DNA of 64,000 nucleotides from Lethocerus indicus (lineage: Eukaryota > Arthropoda > Insecta > Hemiptera > Belostomatidae): the NCBI GenBank assembly GCA_019843655.1, contig JACDQD010000004.1:15004001-15068000 (forward strand), given 5' to 3'. Made by a program: the position numbers and the translations under genes. Each line of letters starts with the position of its first letter. Within the stretch, counting starts at the first letter, position 1. The notes beneath the pieces were generated by a model, which searched no databases, was not told the origin of the DNA, and saw only the letters and a program-made list of their open reading frames with translations. Shown here in pieces: positions 1 to 12,884 of this stretch.

Positions 1-1516
1 TATCAGTTACCAGAAGAAACCTAATTCCATTCATCCGGGTTGTCAACTTTGAGCCAACGGTGGAGCGAAATTTGAAGTTTCGAAGTAGCTGTAGAATTTG
101 TAGTTATTATTATAAGTAATTAAACTTATTATAATCATCAGAATAATTCGATTGTGATTAAACTGGGAACTGCTGTAAAAAGACATACAATGAAACGGTA
201 TGTTGTGAATATTTTAATTGTACTACCCGTCTGTTGTTTGAACTAAATCTGTGAGAGTACTGATTGGAGAGTGACATTGGTAGTAATATTCTTGTTTAAA
301 CGAACGGCCTCTATACTACGTTTTGCAGACACAGATCAATTTACCATAGGAACCAATCTTATGGTAACTACACAATGTGAAGAATTGCCTTTAAAGATAA
401 ATTAGGGAAAACTGTGTATTATTATAAGTGGAAATGCAACAACTATATCGAGAATTCTAAAATATTGTTTGTGATTATTAGCCTAATAATTAACTAGGAT
501 GCTTCTGGTGATGTAGACGTTCACTTTGGTTAACGTGCTATTGGTTAACTATTTTTGAGTTTTACACTTTACAGTAAATATTTTATTTCTACAGTGCAGA
601 TTTTATCCGATCACAATTGTATTTATATACAAATAGGTTTGAAATTTGCGAAAACAGATCAATTAATAGCTTTCAGTCATCGCGTTATTGGTTAGAACCA
701 GGGCCTATTTCGCCAACACCAGTGTGGGAATATTTAAGGTTAAAATTGTGATTTCTATGAAGAACCATCAGGTTTATCTCAAAGTTAACACCATTGGGAG
801 TCGGAACTTTCTCATACAAGTAATGGCCAATATCTACTGACGGTAGGTCAGTCAAAGCTGAAACTATTTAAGTTGTGAATAGACCAAGCACGCGAGCGAT
901 GATAACTCAAACGATTATTGAAAGTTATTATTTATCATTATTTTCAACTCTCTTGGACGATACAAACTACTGTGTACTTGTCTCAACGCTTACGAAAACA
1001 ACATTAACATTAATTTCGCTATTCTACTGTTGTGCACTAATGTAATATTGTGCCCATTTCATATGTATGTATATTGAATGTTCAGCAACTGTATACAAAG
1101 TGCTTATTGGGTGAATCCAGAATGGCGCTGGAAATGTCTCGTGGATTATATTCTGCGGTATTTCCAATTTTTCTTTCCCTGCTCAAGTCGCTACACGTCC
1201 GTACTTTATATTTATAACGAACCAAATAGAATTTTGCGGGAGTCTTAAAAAAATTGGATAGTGTTAGTGCTGCCTGTGAATATACATTTAAATTATTTGA
1301 CACGAAAAATACCATGTATTCGAGGACATCAGTTCGCAATTGTTGAATTAAAATCGTATTCAGTATGTTCAGTCTGTTTGGTACTCAGTTACCAATTTGG
1401 TAATACTGCAGTTCGATTTTGTCAGGATATGTTTGCAGTATGGAGATGAAAATATGAAAACGAATGTTCTGCCTTTGAAAATAGATTAATTGTTAATATT
1501 GCAAGCCCGAAAATTA

Positions 1517-1552
1517 TACAGTACACCGATTAGATACAGTACACCGATAAGA
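1517..1552. repeat. 18-bp tandem duplication
   Basis: Two adjacent 18-bp units, each beginning TACAGTACACCGAT, differ at one position. This is a simple local duplication with no visible link to a gene. Confidence 0.85.
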
Positions 1553-2200
1553 TAATTCTTATCTCGAGAAAATTAATTTCTTATATTATTTTTATAGATC
1601 AATACAAACGTAATTTACTTAATAATGAGTTTAATTGATGAAATAACTTGAATTTGGAAGTTTTTCGTACCTCGTTTGCATCTCTGCATTTAAATCTTTA
1701 AAGTACTACCATACTGTTCTATTATACTCCGATAATTTAATTTAATTACTTGTTAGTATTGGGAATCATCAAATATTAAACTCGATTACGATCATCCCCG
1801 GTTTTAATGAGAAACAAATAATCATTATACTATGGAGAATCGAACAATTAACTTAATTCAAACTAAAACTCGACTATTTATTAAGAACTTCCCTAATTTA
1901 AGAAATACACTAAAATACTAAAATAGACCTCTTCACAATATATTCCCCAATGGATATCACGGTCCCCACTCATCACTTCGTATGGGCTGTAATTTGTGTC
2001 GCGCTTAGTTAACATCGATCACCTGTTAAGAGATACAAAAGTCCGTTTGGAACCACTATCAGCGTAGAGCGTTTAACTTTAACCGTGCATTTCTGGGCGA
2101 CTTAACGTTAGAAGGACATACCTCCGCTGTAGATAAGCACGAGACACAATGGCCACGTGCTCATAAATAACACAACAGATCGGGAGTTCCCGACTAGCCC

Positions 2201-2214
2201 ATTTATGCATAAAT
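2201..2214. promoter_or_regulatory. Perfect 14-bp palindrome, homeodomain/POU-like
   Basis: ATTTATGCATAAAT reads the same on both strands. Each half contains TTTATG and the centre is ATGCAT, which resemble Hox/Cdx and POU half-sites. It lies in a GC-richer patch that also holds a CACGTG E-box near 2155. Binding is inferred from motif similarity only. Confidence 0.3.
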
Positions 2215-2988
2215 TTCCTCTCGTGTAAATTTATATACAATACTTGGTCTAGGCTATGCGAGAAGGAAATTTCTTACATTCCATCCCTGAATTTAGTATC
2301 TAATTTCCGTAGGATTACCGTAGGATTTTGTTAATAGAAATGCCGGTTCTTTTTCAATTCGGTATAGAGAATATTCGAGTTACAAGTATTTTTTTATTAA
2401 TTCACTAAAATTGACAGCGATTTTTTACATAAAACTGCTCAATTTTTGTTCTTCTCCAGTTTACTGTATGTTCAATGAGTTAAGTCAGAAATTCAATTCA
2501 TATTTCCAACAATGATCATATTCCCTGCGTAATTAAATGAGTAGGAATGAGAAAATTAGACAGTATTCCAAAATTTGGCGTTGGCCACGTATTTAAAGTT
2601 CAGAAACACTAATATTACCAGTGATGTTTCTAAGTTTCACTTGTTGATTAACAGAGTGAATATGACTAATATTGAACAAAGATATGTATTCCGATGAATA
2701 CGCTTTAATTGTAGAGCGTTTCAGTTCCTTAATTTCAAGATTAACTATTGTTTGATGAGAAATGGCTATTTCCCATTTGAATACAATGGGACGGACTCCT
2801 GTGCGATTAAGACACTAAGTGAAGAATGATTACGCTGTACATACAGATTTGGTGTAAGTACAAAGGTGATTAAAATACACATACGTCAAAATTGAGGACA
2901 CAGTGGTTCACATCGGTGGCGGACATGGCGGTGGTTATGTGCAATAACACAAACACCAAAATATATTACACATAGAAACACGTACTAG

Positions 2989-2991
<3 letters not shown>

Positions 2992-3029
<38 letters not shown>

Positions 3030-3110
3030 TAGAGGAGAGAGAATGAGAGAAGGAAAGAGAAACAGCGACAGACATACAGACAGACAGAGAGATTGAGAGT
3101 GATGGAGAAG
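2992..3110. repeat. (TA)n microsatellite followed by GA-rich tract
   Basis: A nearly pure TA run (about 2992-3030) passes straight into plus-strand purine-rich GA/GACA repeats. This is simple sequence. Confidence 0.9.
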
Positions 3111-5085
3111 ACAATACCTTGCGGCACTTATAATACAAGATCATGGACGACGACATTCTGTCTCTCTTGTGTCTGTACGCTACTAGTACAGTACAGTGGT
3201 TATCCTAAAAGAGAAAAACAGAAATAAAAATTGTAAAACTGTAATTAGTCAAAGGGAAAAATCAAATATGAAAGCCCGAATAGGGAAAACAAAAACAATT
3301 AGTTTTGGCTGTCTGGTGCATGGCTCAGAGTGGAGATGAAAGGACTTGACAGGCGCCGGGTGTTCCAAGAGCGCTTCCAAAAACGCACACCCGGCTAATG
3401 GTCTCTACTAGTATTCCCTTTCATAATGGAGTGAGTTAATTATGTTTTCAAGAGTTTAAAAGACCCTGATAATTGAAAAAACATTTCTTCCCGTTTTCGA
3501 GGTCTGAAATGTTACACTCCCGTTTAGCAAACGTTTTTTGCATATTGTTGTCATTTTTTCCAGCTCCATAGTTCTAATTCCATTATTGAACTGTCAGTGA
3601 AATAACGAAGAGTAAGTGCATACAAAAAGTCTTCCACACCAGTCTCTCCATGCATGTAATACCTGTCTAAGGAATATTGTCATTCTGATAACAACATACA
3701 CATTAGGTTTGTCCAATCATAGGTTGTTAATGAACATATTGCCTAATGGACTATTTATTTTTTATTAGCACCTTACCAGCGTTAGAGTATTAAGTTGATT
3801 TTAATAATAAACAGTCAATTAATATTATTCAATCTAAAACTATTAATTAAACTAAACACTGTCGTTTCCACCAGACTTGACATTGCGTGATCGAAAATTA
3901 CTTGTTTACATCCTTAAATGAAAAGAAAGAGAATGTATTCAATTTCTAACTGGAATAATGTTGTTCTTAACGGCCGCTGTAAGATTTATGATCCCTTGTC
4001 GAATAGCACATATTTGTATCAGTGATATAAGGAACACGAGTACATGATTTATGTCTCCTCGTGCTTCCTCATATCTCATCACAGCGGGGAAGTAGGCAAT
4101 ATATTCTCCTGAATTGTTAACAGCTTTCATATTCATACTCCAGCGATTCATAGTGATAGCGATCAGTCGATCTGACTATCAACAAAGGGTAAAATTCGGC
4201 ACCATTTATACGTGTTAAATTACCTTTTAAAACTGCTCTTTATTCTATTTTATGAGATCGATACAAATATTTAATATTTATTTTTGTTATAATATGGATG
4301 TGGGTACTGCCAAAAACCAGAACAGCTGGGGGGGGGCTCTTTTATCCGAGTATGTTTTTAGAGTTAAAAACTAATAATAAAAGCTACTATAAAACACACA
4401 GGTTATAGTCACGTGGCTCAATGAAGCAAATCTCCAGTCATTGACACGAATCTGAGAGATTAAGTGTCCGTGCATTAAGTTGATGACTATGATCTACCTA
4501 CACAACATTTATCCGCTATTCTAATTCTAATCGGATCACGTAGTTAAAGAAAAACTTAAAATTTAATTAATCTCGAATGGAAATGATTTTGAATGTTATG
4601 AGTAGTAATTAATACCAGATGCAATTGGCTTATAAACTAGACTTAACTTTAGGAGAAATAACGAGTCCAATATGTTCTTGTTACAATAACTTTTGTTAAA
4701 AAGTGATTAGGTAATGGGTAGTCAGTCAAAGTAGGGGTTTTTTGGGGGATAATTGCCAAATTCGTGTCATCGTCTATAGTATTAATATAGCCACGTGTTC
4801 CCCAAGTCGTTTAGTTATATCGGACAGTTGTTCTTGACGAGAACCAAACAAGAGGATCAGATTTCTTACAATCACGTACATAAACCTGACAATACCTTCC
4901 GTGTTTAGCTTCCTGTAACATGTTTGCTCATTCGAGCCGGGAACTGACACTCGTGCGGATATAGCTCAAGAGTCGGACGGACACGGCACTCGTGCAGACA
5001 TGGCATATTAACACGGTACAATGGTCAGTCGTGTGTATGTAAATGCTGTTATCGTTCCGGTTTACAGCCTTGACGGGGCTGGGAA

Positions 5086-5299
5086 TTAGATCACGTGGTA
5101 TGGGACGGGTGGAGGACAGTGGTAGATGGGGTAGAGTGACACTGGACACAGGCTGGGTAATTGGCGGGGTATTGGAGGGGGTGCCCCAAGCGAGGTGTGT
5201 ATCGGAGGCGGCGGAGGCGGCGGCGGGGCGGGAGGTGGGCACGGTGGCTCCCGGGACACCGCCGCGGCCCCCCGTCTCTCCGCCGCCCCAAACGGTACG
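5086..5299 (-). CDS. Candidate exon 2 of a proline-rich ORF (uncertain)
   Basis: On the minus strand a GC-rich block begins immediately after an acceptor-like sequence (ctgtcag, intron end at 5300). In the frame that continues from an ATG at 5546, it encodes a proline-rich stretch (a run of eight P around the middle, PAPP repeats) and stops with TAA at 5086. The other minus frame, which stops at 5091, has even higher G/C at third positions and gives an arginine-rich product. A third minus frame stays open to 4928 but meets a stop in exon 1. The plus strand also has an ATG-initiated GC-rich frame from 5043. Because every frame is G/C-biased in such sequence, I cannot settle the frame or the strand. 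No protein family is recognised. It could equally be a CpG-island promoter without coding function. Confidence 0.22.
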
Positions 5300-5385
5300 C
5301 TGACAGCCCAAACTAATTGCGAGCGAAACAAAAATCGGCGAAAAAATAAACTGAGCGCTAACGAAGGCTGCGGTCGTGTACTTAC

Positions 5386-5546
5386 TGTAAATAACGGCGG
5401 TGTCTAATATAAAAGAGGGGTTGTTTGGGGGCGTAGCGTTGGTGGAGGTGGTACGGTACTGAGGTAGGCAGAGGACGGAGCGCCGCCCGGTGGCCGGGGG
5501 GCGGCAACCCCCGGGCCCCGCGCACGCGCCTTTCACACCCGCACAT
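5386..5546 (-). CDS. Candidate exon 1 (ATG) of the same proline-rich ORF
   Basis: An ATG at 5546 (A at -3) opens a minus-strand frame of 53 codons plus two bases. It runs to TTACA|GTAAGT, a near-perfect 5' splice site after 5386. The intervening 86 nt (5300-5385) are AT-rich with poly-T runs and a branch-like CAATTAG close to the acceptor, while both flanks are strongly GC-rich. That contrast is the main evidence. Joined to 5086..5299 the frame gives 124 residues, arginine- and proline-rich, with no recognised domain. No AATAAA was found close downstream. Confidence 0.22.
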
Positions 5547-7301
5547 TCTATTACACCGTTTTTTATTTCATTTTTTCTTTATGCTTTTGTTTTGATTAAC
5601 CCTCCTCTAGTTATCTATTTCAATTTCTTAGGGTTTTTTAAATTTGGGCTTCACCTAAAACCAATTTTTCAGGTTACAGTTTTTTGCCCTTTTTAAGCCG
5701 GGATAGATTGTATAATAACAACTTAGAGTTATGACAAATTACGTGTGTTTCTAGTAAAATAACATGGGGCGCATTTACCGTTATGAGGCATATAACAGTT
5801 TGTCGATTAATAACAACTAATATGTTCACCACAAAAATGTTATTGTTTTTCTCGGGAGAAATTTTCGGCGGGCAATTTTTGTTGAAAGTGACGCAGCACC
5901 GAGTGGTTTCAGCACATTTATACCTGAGCTGCTCAAAAATGAGAAATTTGTTTAAGCTCATTGCTGAAAAAATTCCCATTGTTTAAATAATTATATCGAA
6001 CCTCTCATTTGTCTATTCCGAAGATTGAGGAGTGTTGGAAAATTAGTGAAAGTTTGTTTGGACGACATTTTAGGAATGCGGGGAAATTTCAAATTTCCGA
6101 CTAATAACGTTTGATCGCTAAGCGTGTGGCTAGTTCGACATCAATAATTCATTGATATACTACAGTCTACTCAATAAAACAGTTCATCCAGGCTTCTGAA
6201 TAGCAATGAACAATAGTCCTGCCATCGATTGTTCATCACTTATGACTATGTTCATTGGGGATTTAACTAAGTTGGCTCTTTAGACAACCACCGGAAATTA
6301 GTTTCAAATGGGGTAACAGACGTATATAAATTCTAACCCAATTTCCAAAGAGATTATGCAATGCAGTCCATAATCTTGCGGAGGGGGGTGGCGTGACGGC
6401 CCAATGCCCTAGCCTAGACCGCGCCACCGCTACCGCTAAACCGAGCTATTAAGCAATACTCAATACTACCGAATTGAGCAAGAGAAAAAACAAAACTACG
6501 GATACGAAACTAGAACTACCCATCTTTAATATGGTTAATGAATATCGTGAAACGATAAACTAAAAAGGAGCACAAAACAAACTGAAGTGGGGACACTGCG
6601 CGGCATGAATGATTAATGGTCTTCGATTAAATGCCTGTCTCATCGCCTCAGCTCCTATAATAAATATCTCCCGACCAAGACCGCCAGAGATTCGCGCCGG
6701 AAAAAAAAGAATAAGCAGTTAGCCAATGGAAAATTCTGTTCGGCCTATTAATTCCCTGATTGTATTAATAAAGTATCTGATAATCTTAGTTTAATTATTA
6801 AGCAAAAACGATTGCCCCTTTGGCTGTGTACTTTTAATTATAGTAATTTAATAAAACTATAAACAGCTACGGGACCGTAGGCTATATCCATAATAGGAAT
6901 TGTGTACAGCTATAACCTTAAGGGATTACGTTTGTACGTAATATAAAATTAAATTACATAATCATTTGTGCAATGCGAACTAATTAAAACTGAAAGAGTA
7001 AACATGAGCTTAAACGAATTTAAGGAATATTATTTAAGGACTCTGTCTGTGTCTTTATTATAAATTGCAGAGTAAATTTCGATAATGTCGGTCCATGTCA
7101 AATTTGGACATTGATTTGATTTAATGTTTAAAAAATTATTTTTCGCCCTTGTTAGTCTTACAAATAATTTAATTCGTTGCTTGTAAAATAAAGGTGAAGT
7201 TCTATGTTATCTGTGAATGGGAAATTACCGCTGTCGGAAAAAATAACACTCTGCCGGAACCTTTGACATAGGCTACGTTATTTTCTGAAGGCAGTGTCAT
7301 G

Positions 7302-7321
7302 GCAATTTCATGAGAAATTGC
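7302..7321. repeat. Short perfect inverted repeat
   Basis: GCAATTTC and GAAATTGC form 8-bp arms around a 4-nt ATGA loop. It is too short for a miRNA precursor and may be a dimeric protein-binding site or chance. Confidence 0.5.
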
Positions 7322-8379
7322 AGCGGAGTATCGCTAAACAATGTGCGATTTCCGCAGTGAGTGGACAGAATTTTTCCCAAACCTGTAAAACATAACGATT
7401 TATCGTTATTATGTTATTCGTTAATTATGTAAGCCTCTGTGCGAAACACACGACCATAGTAATATTGAAAAATATTCACTGTATATAACCTAAATATCGA
7501 ACATCAGATTCATATACTCAGAACCTCATATTCAGGTTCAGAAACTTATATTCAGATGCTAATATTCCAAATAATGGATAACAGATCAGAATTTCCGTAT
7601 AATATTCCATGGATGGAATATATATTTTCTGGGAAACACTATATTGCCACGTTCTATTCTGTATCGACATGTCTATTCGAAGTGTTATGTCACCGAAGCA
7701 TTTCTATATTTGTAACAAACGGGGATTGTGAATATGCGCGTGAAAATCGGCGAAATGACATTTTATTGAGATCTGTTCAATGGAATGCCCCTAGGGAAAA
7801 GAGACTGCCTGACAGACTGCCCACCTTAGCACGCTGTACGTTATTGACTGCACTTTTGCAAATATCCAGAGGAAACATTCTTTACGTAGTGTAAGTTATA
7901 TGAGAAAATAAGTAACCTACCAAATTTCTTGATATGATTTACTCTGTTATTCAAGTTATTGCATTGAATTAAATGAAAGATTTAATTTGATGCATAGTAT
8001 TTTGATATGTGATCGAGAAACTAACCCCCAAAATAAATGAAACTGGGGAAAAATGTTATACAATTTTACACATGCTAAGACCTACGTCATACATACACAG
8101 AAAACGTGAACAGTGTTTGGCTAGTGTTTCCTCCAACATAAATGGATCTTATTTTTTAATGCTAAAAGCAAACTACCAGATTTAGGTGTACCAACACCAG
8201 GACCAGGCGAGACAAGATTAAAGAATCAATTATAACTCATCCACCATCATGGTTACTTGGTTAATTAACAACGGTTACGCCAGTTGTCTCAAGGTATGAC
8301 TCCCTAGATGTTTTTTATTATGGCTTATTACTTACATTTTACAGATAGCCACTTGTACAACATGCACTGCACAGATCTA

Positions 8380-8660
8380 CTCCAGCTCTCTTCGTCCCAC
8401 GGGCCCCTAGAACGATGAAAAACATGGGTGCTGCACGAATACGCTTCGAATTCAAGCGAGGGGTTTTAAAAAATAGTTTTGCCGCTCGTCGTGCAGTTGT
8501 CCTCCCCGGGATTGAATGTTGAAAAATGCATTAAAATATGGGACCCGTGTCCCCATTAAAATGATAGCCCAGGAGACTCGCCAAATTATGGCTGGTGGAC
8601 GTTTAATGTGGGCGTTGTCTCAAGGTGGGCCAGTTTGTAATGAGTCCTCGGACGATACAT
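8380..8660. promoter_or_regulatory. GC-richer island, enhancer-like
   Basis: A moderately GC-rich segment inside AT-rich DNA, with several homeodomain-type ATTA/TTAAT words (for example CCCCATTAAAATG near 8551 and GTTTAATGTGGG near 8600). No frame shows coding character. The regulatory role is inferred from composition and motifs. Confidence 0.25.
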
Positions 8661-9079
8661 AAGGATTGAGAAAAAATGAATTACCTTCAGGTATTCGAAA
8701 GTACATATCATATTTTACAATTTTTTTTACGCATGTTACTGGTAAATATCTTTACTCATGGAAAATAACATGTGTTGAGGACACTCAATGATGTAGTGAT
8801 TCAGTTTATTACACTCTCAATTAGTGCGATGAAGTACTGAAAGGATTTATTGTTGATCGATGTATGTGTAAAGAAAAACGAATGTGCAATAAAAAGAAAG
8901 GTATTTTACGAAAGAACTTTAATGAAGTAATTGTAATTTCTATGCAGTTAGACATTACTGTGTTCAGTGATGCACACGAATAGGAATATATGTGTATACA
9001 TTCACATGCACACGCCACACAAAAAATCGAGGATTATATATCCGCGTGGGTATCGTAATTAGTATTGATTTGTAATGAC

Positions 9080-9480
9080 CCAAAACGACGTCTAGTCATG
9101 TGCCACAGAACCTATGTATTTTGCACACGTGACTCTGGTCCATTCGTAAATACGATTCCTACGCCTCTATTCCTTTGCCAACGCCGGTTCACTTTAATAC
9201 GAGGCTTTCCTTTCTTTTCTGTTTTTCCCAATTTCTCACGGGAATTCCGCCCTCCTCCTCCTCATCACGCCACTTTTCTGGTCCGAAATCGGTCCGGCTG
9301 TGTGTGGCCGCGCGTGCCGGCCCAGTTATGCGCGTTTGTGCGCTGTATCAATCACTCAAATAGACGGGGTGTTTATCGATTGGAGAGTTTCGTCTGTTAG
9401 ATGTGCGTCAGGCGGTGAGAACGCCTCTGCCGCACACACTACTATTTCCCCCACCTTCCTAGAGATCCTTGATTCCGCCT
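9080..9480. promoter_or_regulatory. GC-richer island, enhancer-like
   Basis: A GC-rich and CpG-containing segment with GTATCAATCACTC and TTTATCGATTGG words near 9345-9385 (Pbx/Cut-like). Overlapping open frames of 60-111 codons exist but resemble no family and lack consistent codon bias, so I call it non-coding. Confidence 0.25.
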
Positions 9481-11869
9481 AGGATCACAAAACAACTTGA
9501 ATTTAAATTCAACTGAATCAAACTTCAGTGAGACATCTACACTTATATGAGGAATAGAAATAGGTACCTATTTACAGGCCTGACAGTTTAATTGGCCAGG
9601 CAGCCAGAGATTAATTTACATTGTTTTTTCTTGATACACAAATAGTACACCTTGTGAATCCTTTAATCGTACAAATCGTAGTTAACCCCGGTGCTAAATT
9701 AGAATTAGTATGCTGCCGTGGACTATGGAAGTAAACAATAGATTTAGGTTTTCTACTTGGCTAGTATTTATATTAGTAAAAAGAAAGACAATTTCCGCTC
9801 ACTCACGTCTAGAAAATTCGGTAATATCTGATCCAAGTTCTCTCAGGTTTAGGCTAAAGAGATCTTAGATTTTAAAATTCGATATATGCTATTGCATTTT
9901 ATTTATCACCGGCCAGTCTTTACTTTTCCTCTTGTTCGTTTCATTAGAAGCTAGACCAATTTTGATTCATCGATATTGTCCGTCAAATCCAATGACAAAA
10001 GTGTATTTATTGGTACACCAAGCATACAGTCCGTCAGATTAAAGTTATTTGGCTTAGTTCCTGTAGTGTGTAACAAGACGTATAATTATAATTAGTAACG
10101 CTGAGACACTAGGGAGGATAGCGAGAAGCCTGAACCCCCCAAACCTAGATAAAACAAGATGGGGGAGAAAATATTGAAATTATGCCCGACCCATTTGTAA
10201 ACAATTTATTGGCTCGATAAATTGAAAAACGTATTAGCGTGTTTACTCGTAGTTTGCTTCTAGTTCACTTTTAGTGTCCAGCGTATACATTCCATATTAA
10301 TCACCACTAAGGTTGAAAATAATATATCCCTAGACTTAGGTATAATTAGACCCCGTGACTAATTACCCGGGTTCTTCTGATTACTATTTGACTTGAGAAG
10401 TAAACTAATACTTATGTTTGACATTGAAAGCATTGAAAACCATAAGTGGACTAAAAACGCTAAACAAATTTGTTACAATATAGTTCGGCAATTACTGAAC
10501 AGTGGGAGTAATTGAAGCTTTACAAGAAATTGTAAAGCGGCTTGGATAAAAAGCTTTTATCTTAAATCAAAACGTCCAATATCAAATGTACTCAATATGT
10601 ACAGTTATAAAGCCGTACAATTATCAGTTCCACCTTCTTCGGTCCCTACTTCACTACCGGCACAGGCCCTTTATTCTGAGACCCCATTTCCTACCTCCAA
10701 TAAAAATTTCCATTTTACTCCGCTCCCAACGAAGCCCATTATTCAAAAAAACCTCTCCTGAATAAGCGTTCAGAATAATCCGTACCGATTTTTTGAATAA
10801 TTTTTCAGTTATTTAAAAGTCTGCTACTGTCTTATAATTGCAAAGATTGATATCGAAGACATCAACCGGAGTTGGAGGAGGGTTTATTCTTAGCTGTTTT
10901 GGTTGGCAAGTAATAGAGATTTGAGGGTATTTACGGGATAATATAAAAGCTCATTCTAGTAACAAATAAAACATTATCTAATATATTTTATATAATTAGA
11001 TTAAACCTTTTTAAACGCTAATTCACCGAGTATAAATTGTGAGAAATCTGAGGGATACATATAAGGCTACTTATAAGTTTTGATCACTATGCTAGATTGC
11101 GCTAGGCGTCTCACCATCGCCAGTAGGATTGTTGTACTTTCGTTCGGCTGTCGATTCTGTTTCAGTGCTATCAACGCAGTGTAAAAATAATCTGCGATTG
11201 AGAAAAAACTGGAACGAGATAGGATTTTAGAAGCTGAATGTTCCGAATTCAAGAAATTATCAGCTGGAATTTCATAAGGCAAATTACTGCGCCCTTGATA
11301 CTTTCGGGCGTACCTTCATACACGCCAGTTTCCGATTGAGTAACGGACACATCTTCAGATACGTGATGGCATTCAAGATACAACAATCCAGCAACGACCA
11401 TAATTAAAATCAATACCTAGACTAAAAATTTGAGAATCGTATTAAATAGATTTTTATATTACACAAATAATATGCTTATGCAAGACATACCTGGCGATGA
11501 CACCGAACTCTGTTGGAAGGAGTTTACCATTAGAAATAAATAAATAGAACAAAATATATTAACAAGTATCTGGTATAAAAACGCAAATCTAGTCATTGCA
11601 CAAAAAATATTTAAACCTATAGCATAAATATTTGGGAGAATCGACAACAAATTGATACAAGGGCTTTCAAAACTAAGTTCTATTACATATTATAATATTG
11701 CGACTCCATCCTAAGGAAAGTTTTCATGGGAATCACCTGCTAGAAAGTGGCCATTTTGTTGTTAGTTTCTTGATTTTACGTCGTAACATTCTTAGGTTAA
11801 ATGGTTATATCGCTTCCTATTCTGCTATCAAGTCGGGAATTCGTGCCGGTTACTTTGCGTAATTAGATT

Positions 11870-12120
11870 GACCCGATTCATTCAGGATTTGCAGGAGGGG
11901 GGCACGGGGAGCTTCACGCTTCTAATAAACTTAAAATATGGGGCGCCCAGACAAATTATGAATAAAATTATAATTTGTAGGGACGTATTTTTAACGCAGG
12001 ACCCGAGTGGGCTTAAGCAAAGTAGGTACTGTATAAATCATGACGCCCGAGGCGCTACGGCTTTGGCCCGCCTCTGAGGCCCTCACGCTGACGAGTTTCA
12101 ATCAAATTTCACGACGTTGC
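11870..12120. promoter_or_regulatory. GC-richer island with inverted homeodomain-like sites
   Basis: ACAAATTAT (11951-11959) and ATAATTTGT (11970-11978) form a perfect 9-bp inverted repeat with a 10-nt spacer. The repeat sits inside a segment whose flanks are GC-rich. Paired AATTA-type cores at one helical turn suggest cooperative homeodomain binding. This is motif-based inference. Confidence 0.3.
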
Positions 12121-12884
12121 GAAAATGGCCTCTGCTGATTACCAGGAAACACAAAAGAGACATTTCTATAGATCAGAAGCCACTAAATTGCAATTTTCAA
12201 TACGCACTTTTTGTTAATGGAAATACGCTTGATCCTTATTAGGTTGACTTTTGTTGTACCTACCTTAGTTTCGCAAATTAAATTATCAAGTAACGTTGAT
12301 CAGTTGAATTCGAACTATTTAATTTTTTAATTTGTTATTTATTATATAAATATGAATTGTTTAAACATAGCTATGACATGATTACAGATTAAGTTTATTT
12401 TAACGTTATCTGTGGAAGTACATTATATCCAGGTCGTGTTCCTGCCCGTGTAATGCCCAATTAATTTCCAAATATTATCTTTTCTGTAGAATGATTCCAA
12501 ATAAGATTCCTCTTGGTCCAATGGTAAGATCTGCTGATGGCGGATCATGACTTATTAAAATTAATATGGATTTTCTACTTATTTAACTAGAATTTCGAAT
12601 GCCCATAGCACCTATGTACTCTTTATCAATATCGCACGATTTTCCGTTTGCTGAACCAGGCTTGGTCTTGTACTAGAGTAGCTTTATTAGGTTTAACGTG
12701 TCCTCGGTTATAGATTAGACAAGCGTTTTCAAATTTGTTGTTTTTCTTGACGGTTTTATATTCCAATTTCGATGGGCCATACTTTCGTGAGTTGTCTCAG
12801 TGTGATGATTATAGAGTTACATTATGAATGTTTGTTTCTTTAATTGGAAAACAGATTTTTCACTACCGAAAATCCTCTACTAAG

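Larger units (their letters stand above)
1..4924. other. AT-rich stretch without a recognised gene
   Basis: No reading frame here shows coding bias together with splice sites. Open frames are short and AT-rich, and several begin at non-ATG codons. The stretch contains an 18-bp tandem duplication (1517-1552), a 14-bp palindrome (2201-2214), a TA/GA microsatellite (about 2992-3110) and a run of ten G at 4327-4336. A GC-richer patch at about 3330-3410 and another at about 1960-2220 look regulatory rather than coding. Confidence 0.6.
4925..5560. promoter_or_regulatory. CpG-rich GC island with TATA-like box
   Basis: This is the sharpest GC island in the first 12 kb, rich in CpG and with a GGC-repeat core near 5205-5235. 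On the plus strand TATAAAAG occurs at 5408-5415, which is an exact TATA-box consensus. A transcript starting about 30 nt later would meet a donor-like GAG|GTAGGC near 5461. The island may be a promoter, a short exon pair on the minus strand (entered separately), or both. Confidence 0.35.
5561..12880. other. AT-rich stretch with GC-richer regulatory-like islands
   Basis: No supported gene. GC-richer islands occur at about 6360-6450, 6590-6710 (contains TGATTAATGG, a Pbx/Hox-type word), 8380-8660, 9080-9480 and 11870-12120. An open frame at 7556..7894 lacks coding bias, starts at a non-ATG codon and is not accepted. Short inverted repeats are present at 7302-7321 and 11951-11978. Confidence 0.55.

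Noticed and set aside
5459..5475. let-7-like start TGAGGTAG
   Set aside because: Only the seed matches; the rest differs and no hairpin arm is visible.
7556..7894. 112-codon plus-strand frame ending near GTAAGT
   Set aside because: It starts at a non-ATG codon in AT-rich sequence, and has no acceptor, family resemblance or G/C third-position bias.
9807..9853. 47-nt minus-strand segment between CTCTTTAG and GTGAGT
   Set aside because: One frame is open, but the acceptor is weak and no neighbouring exon was found. Chance splice pairing is more likely.
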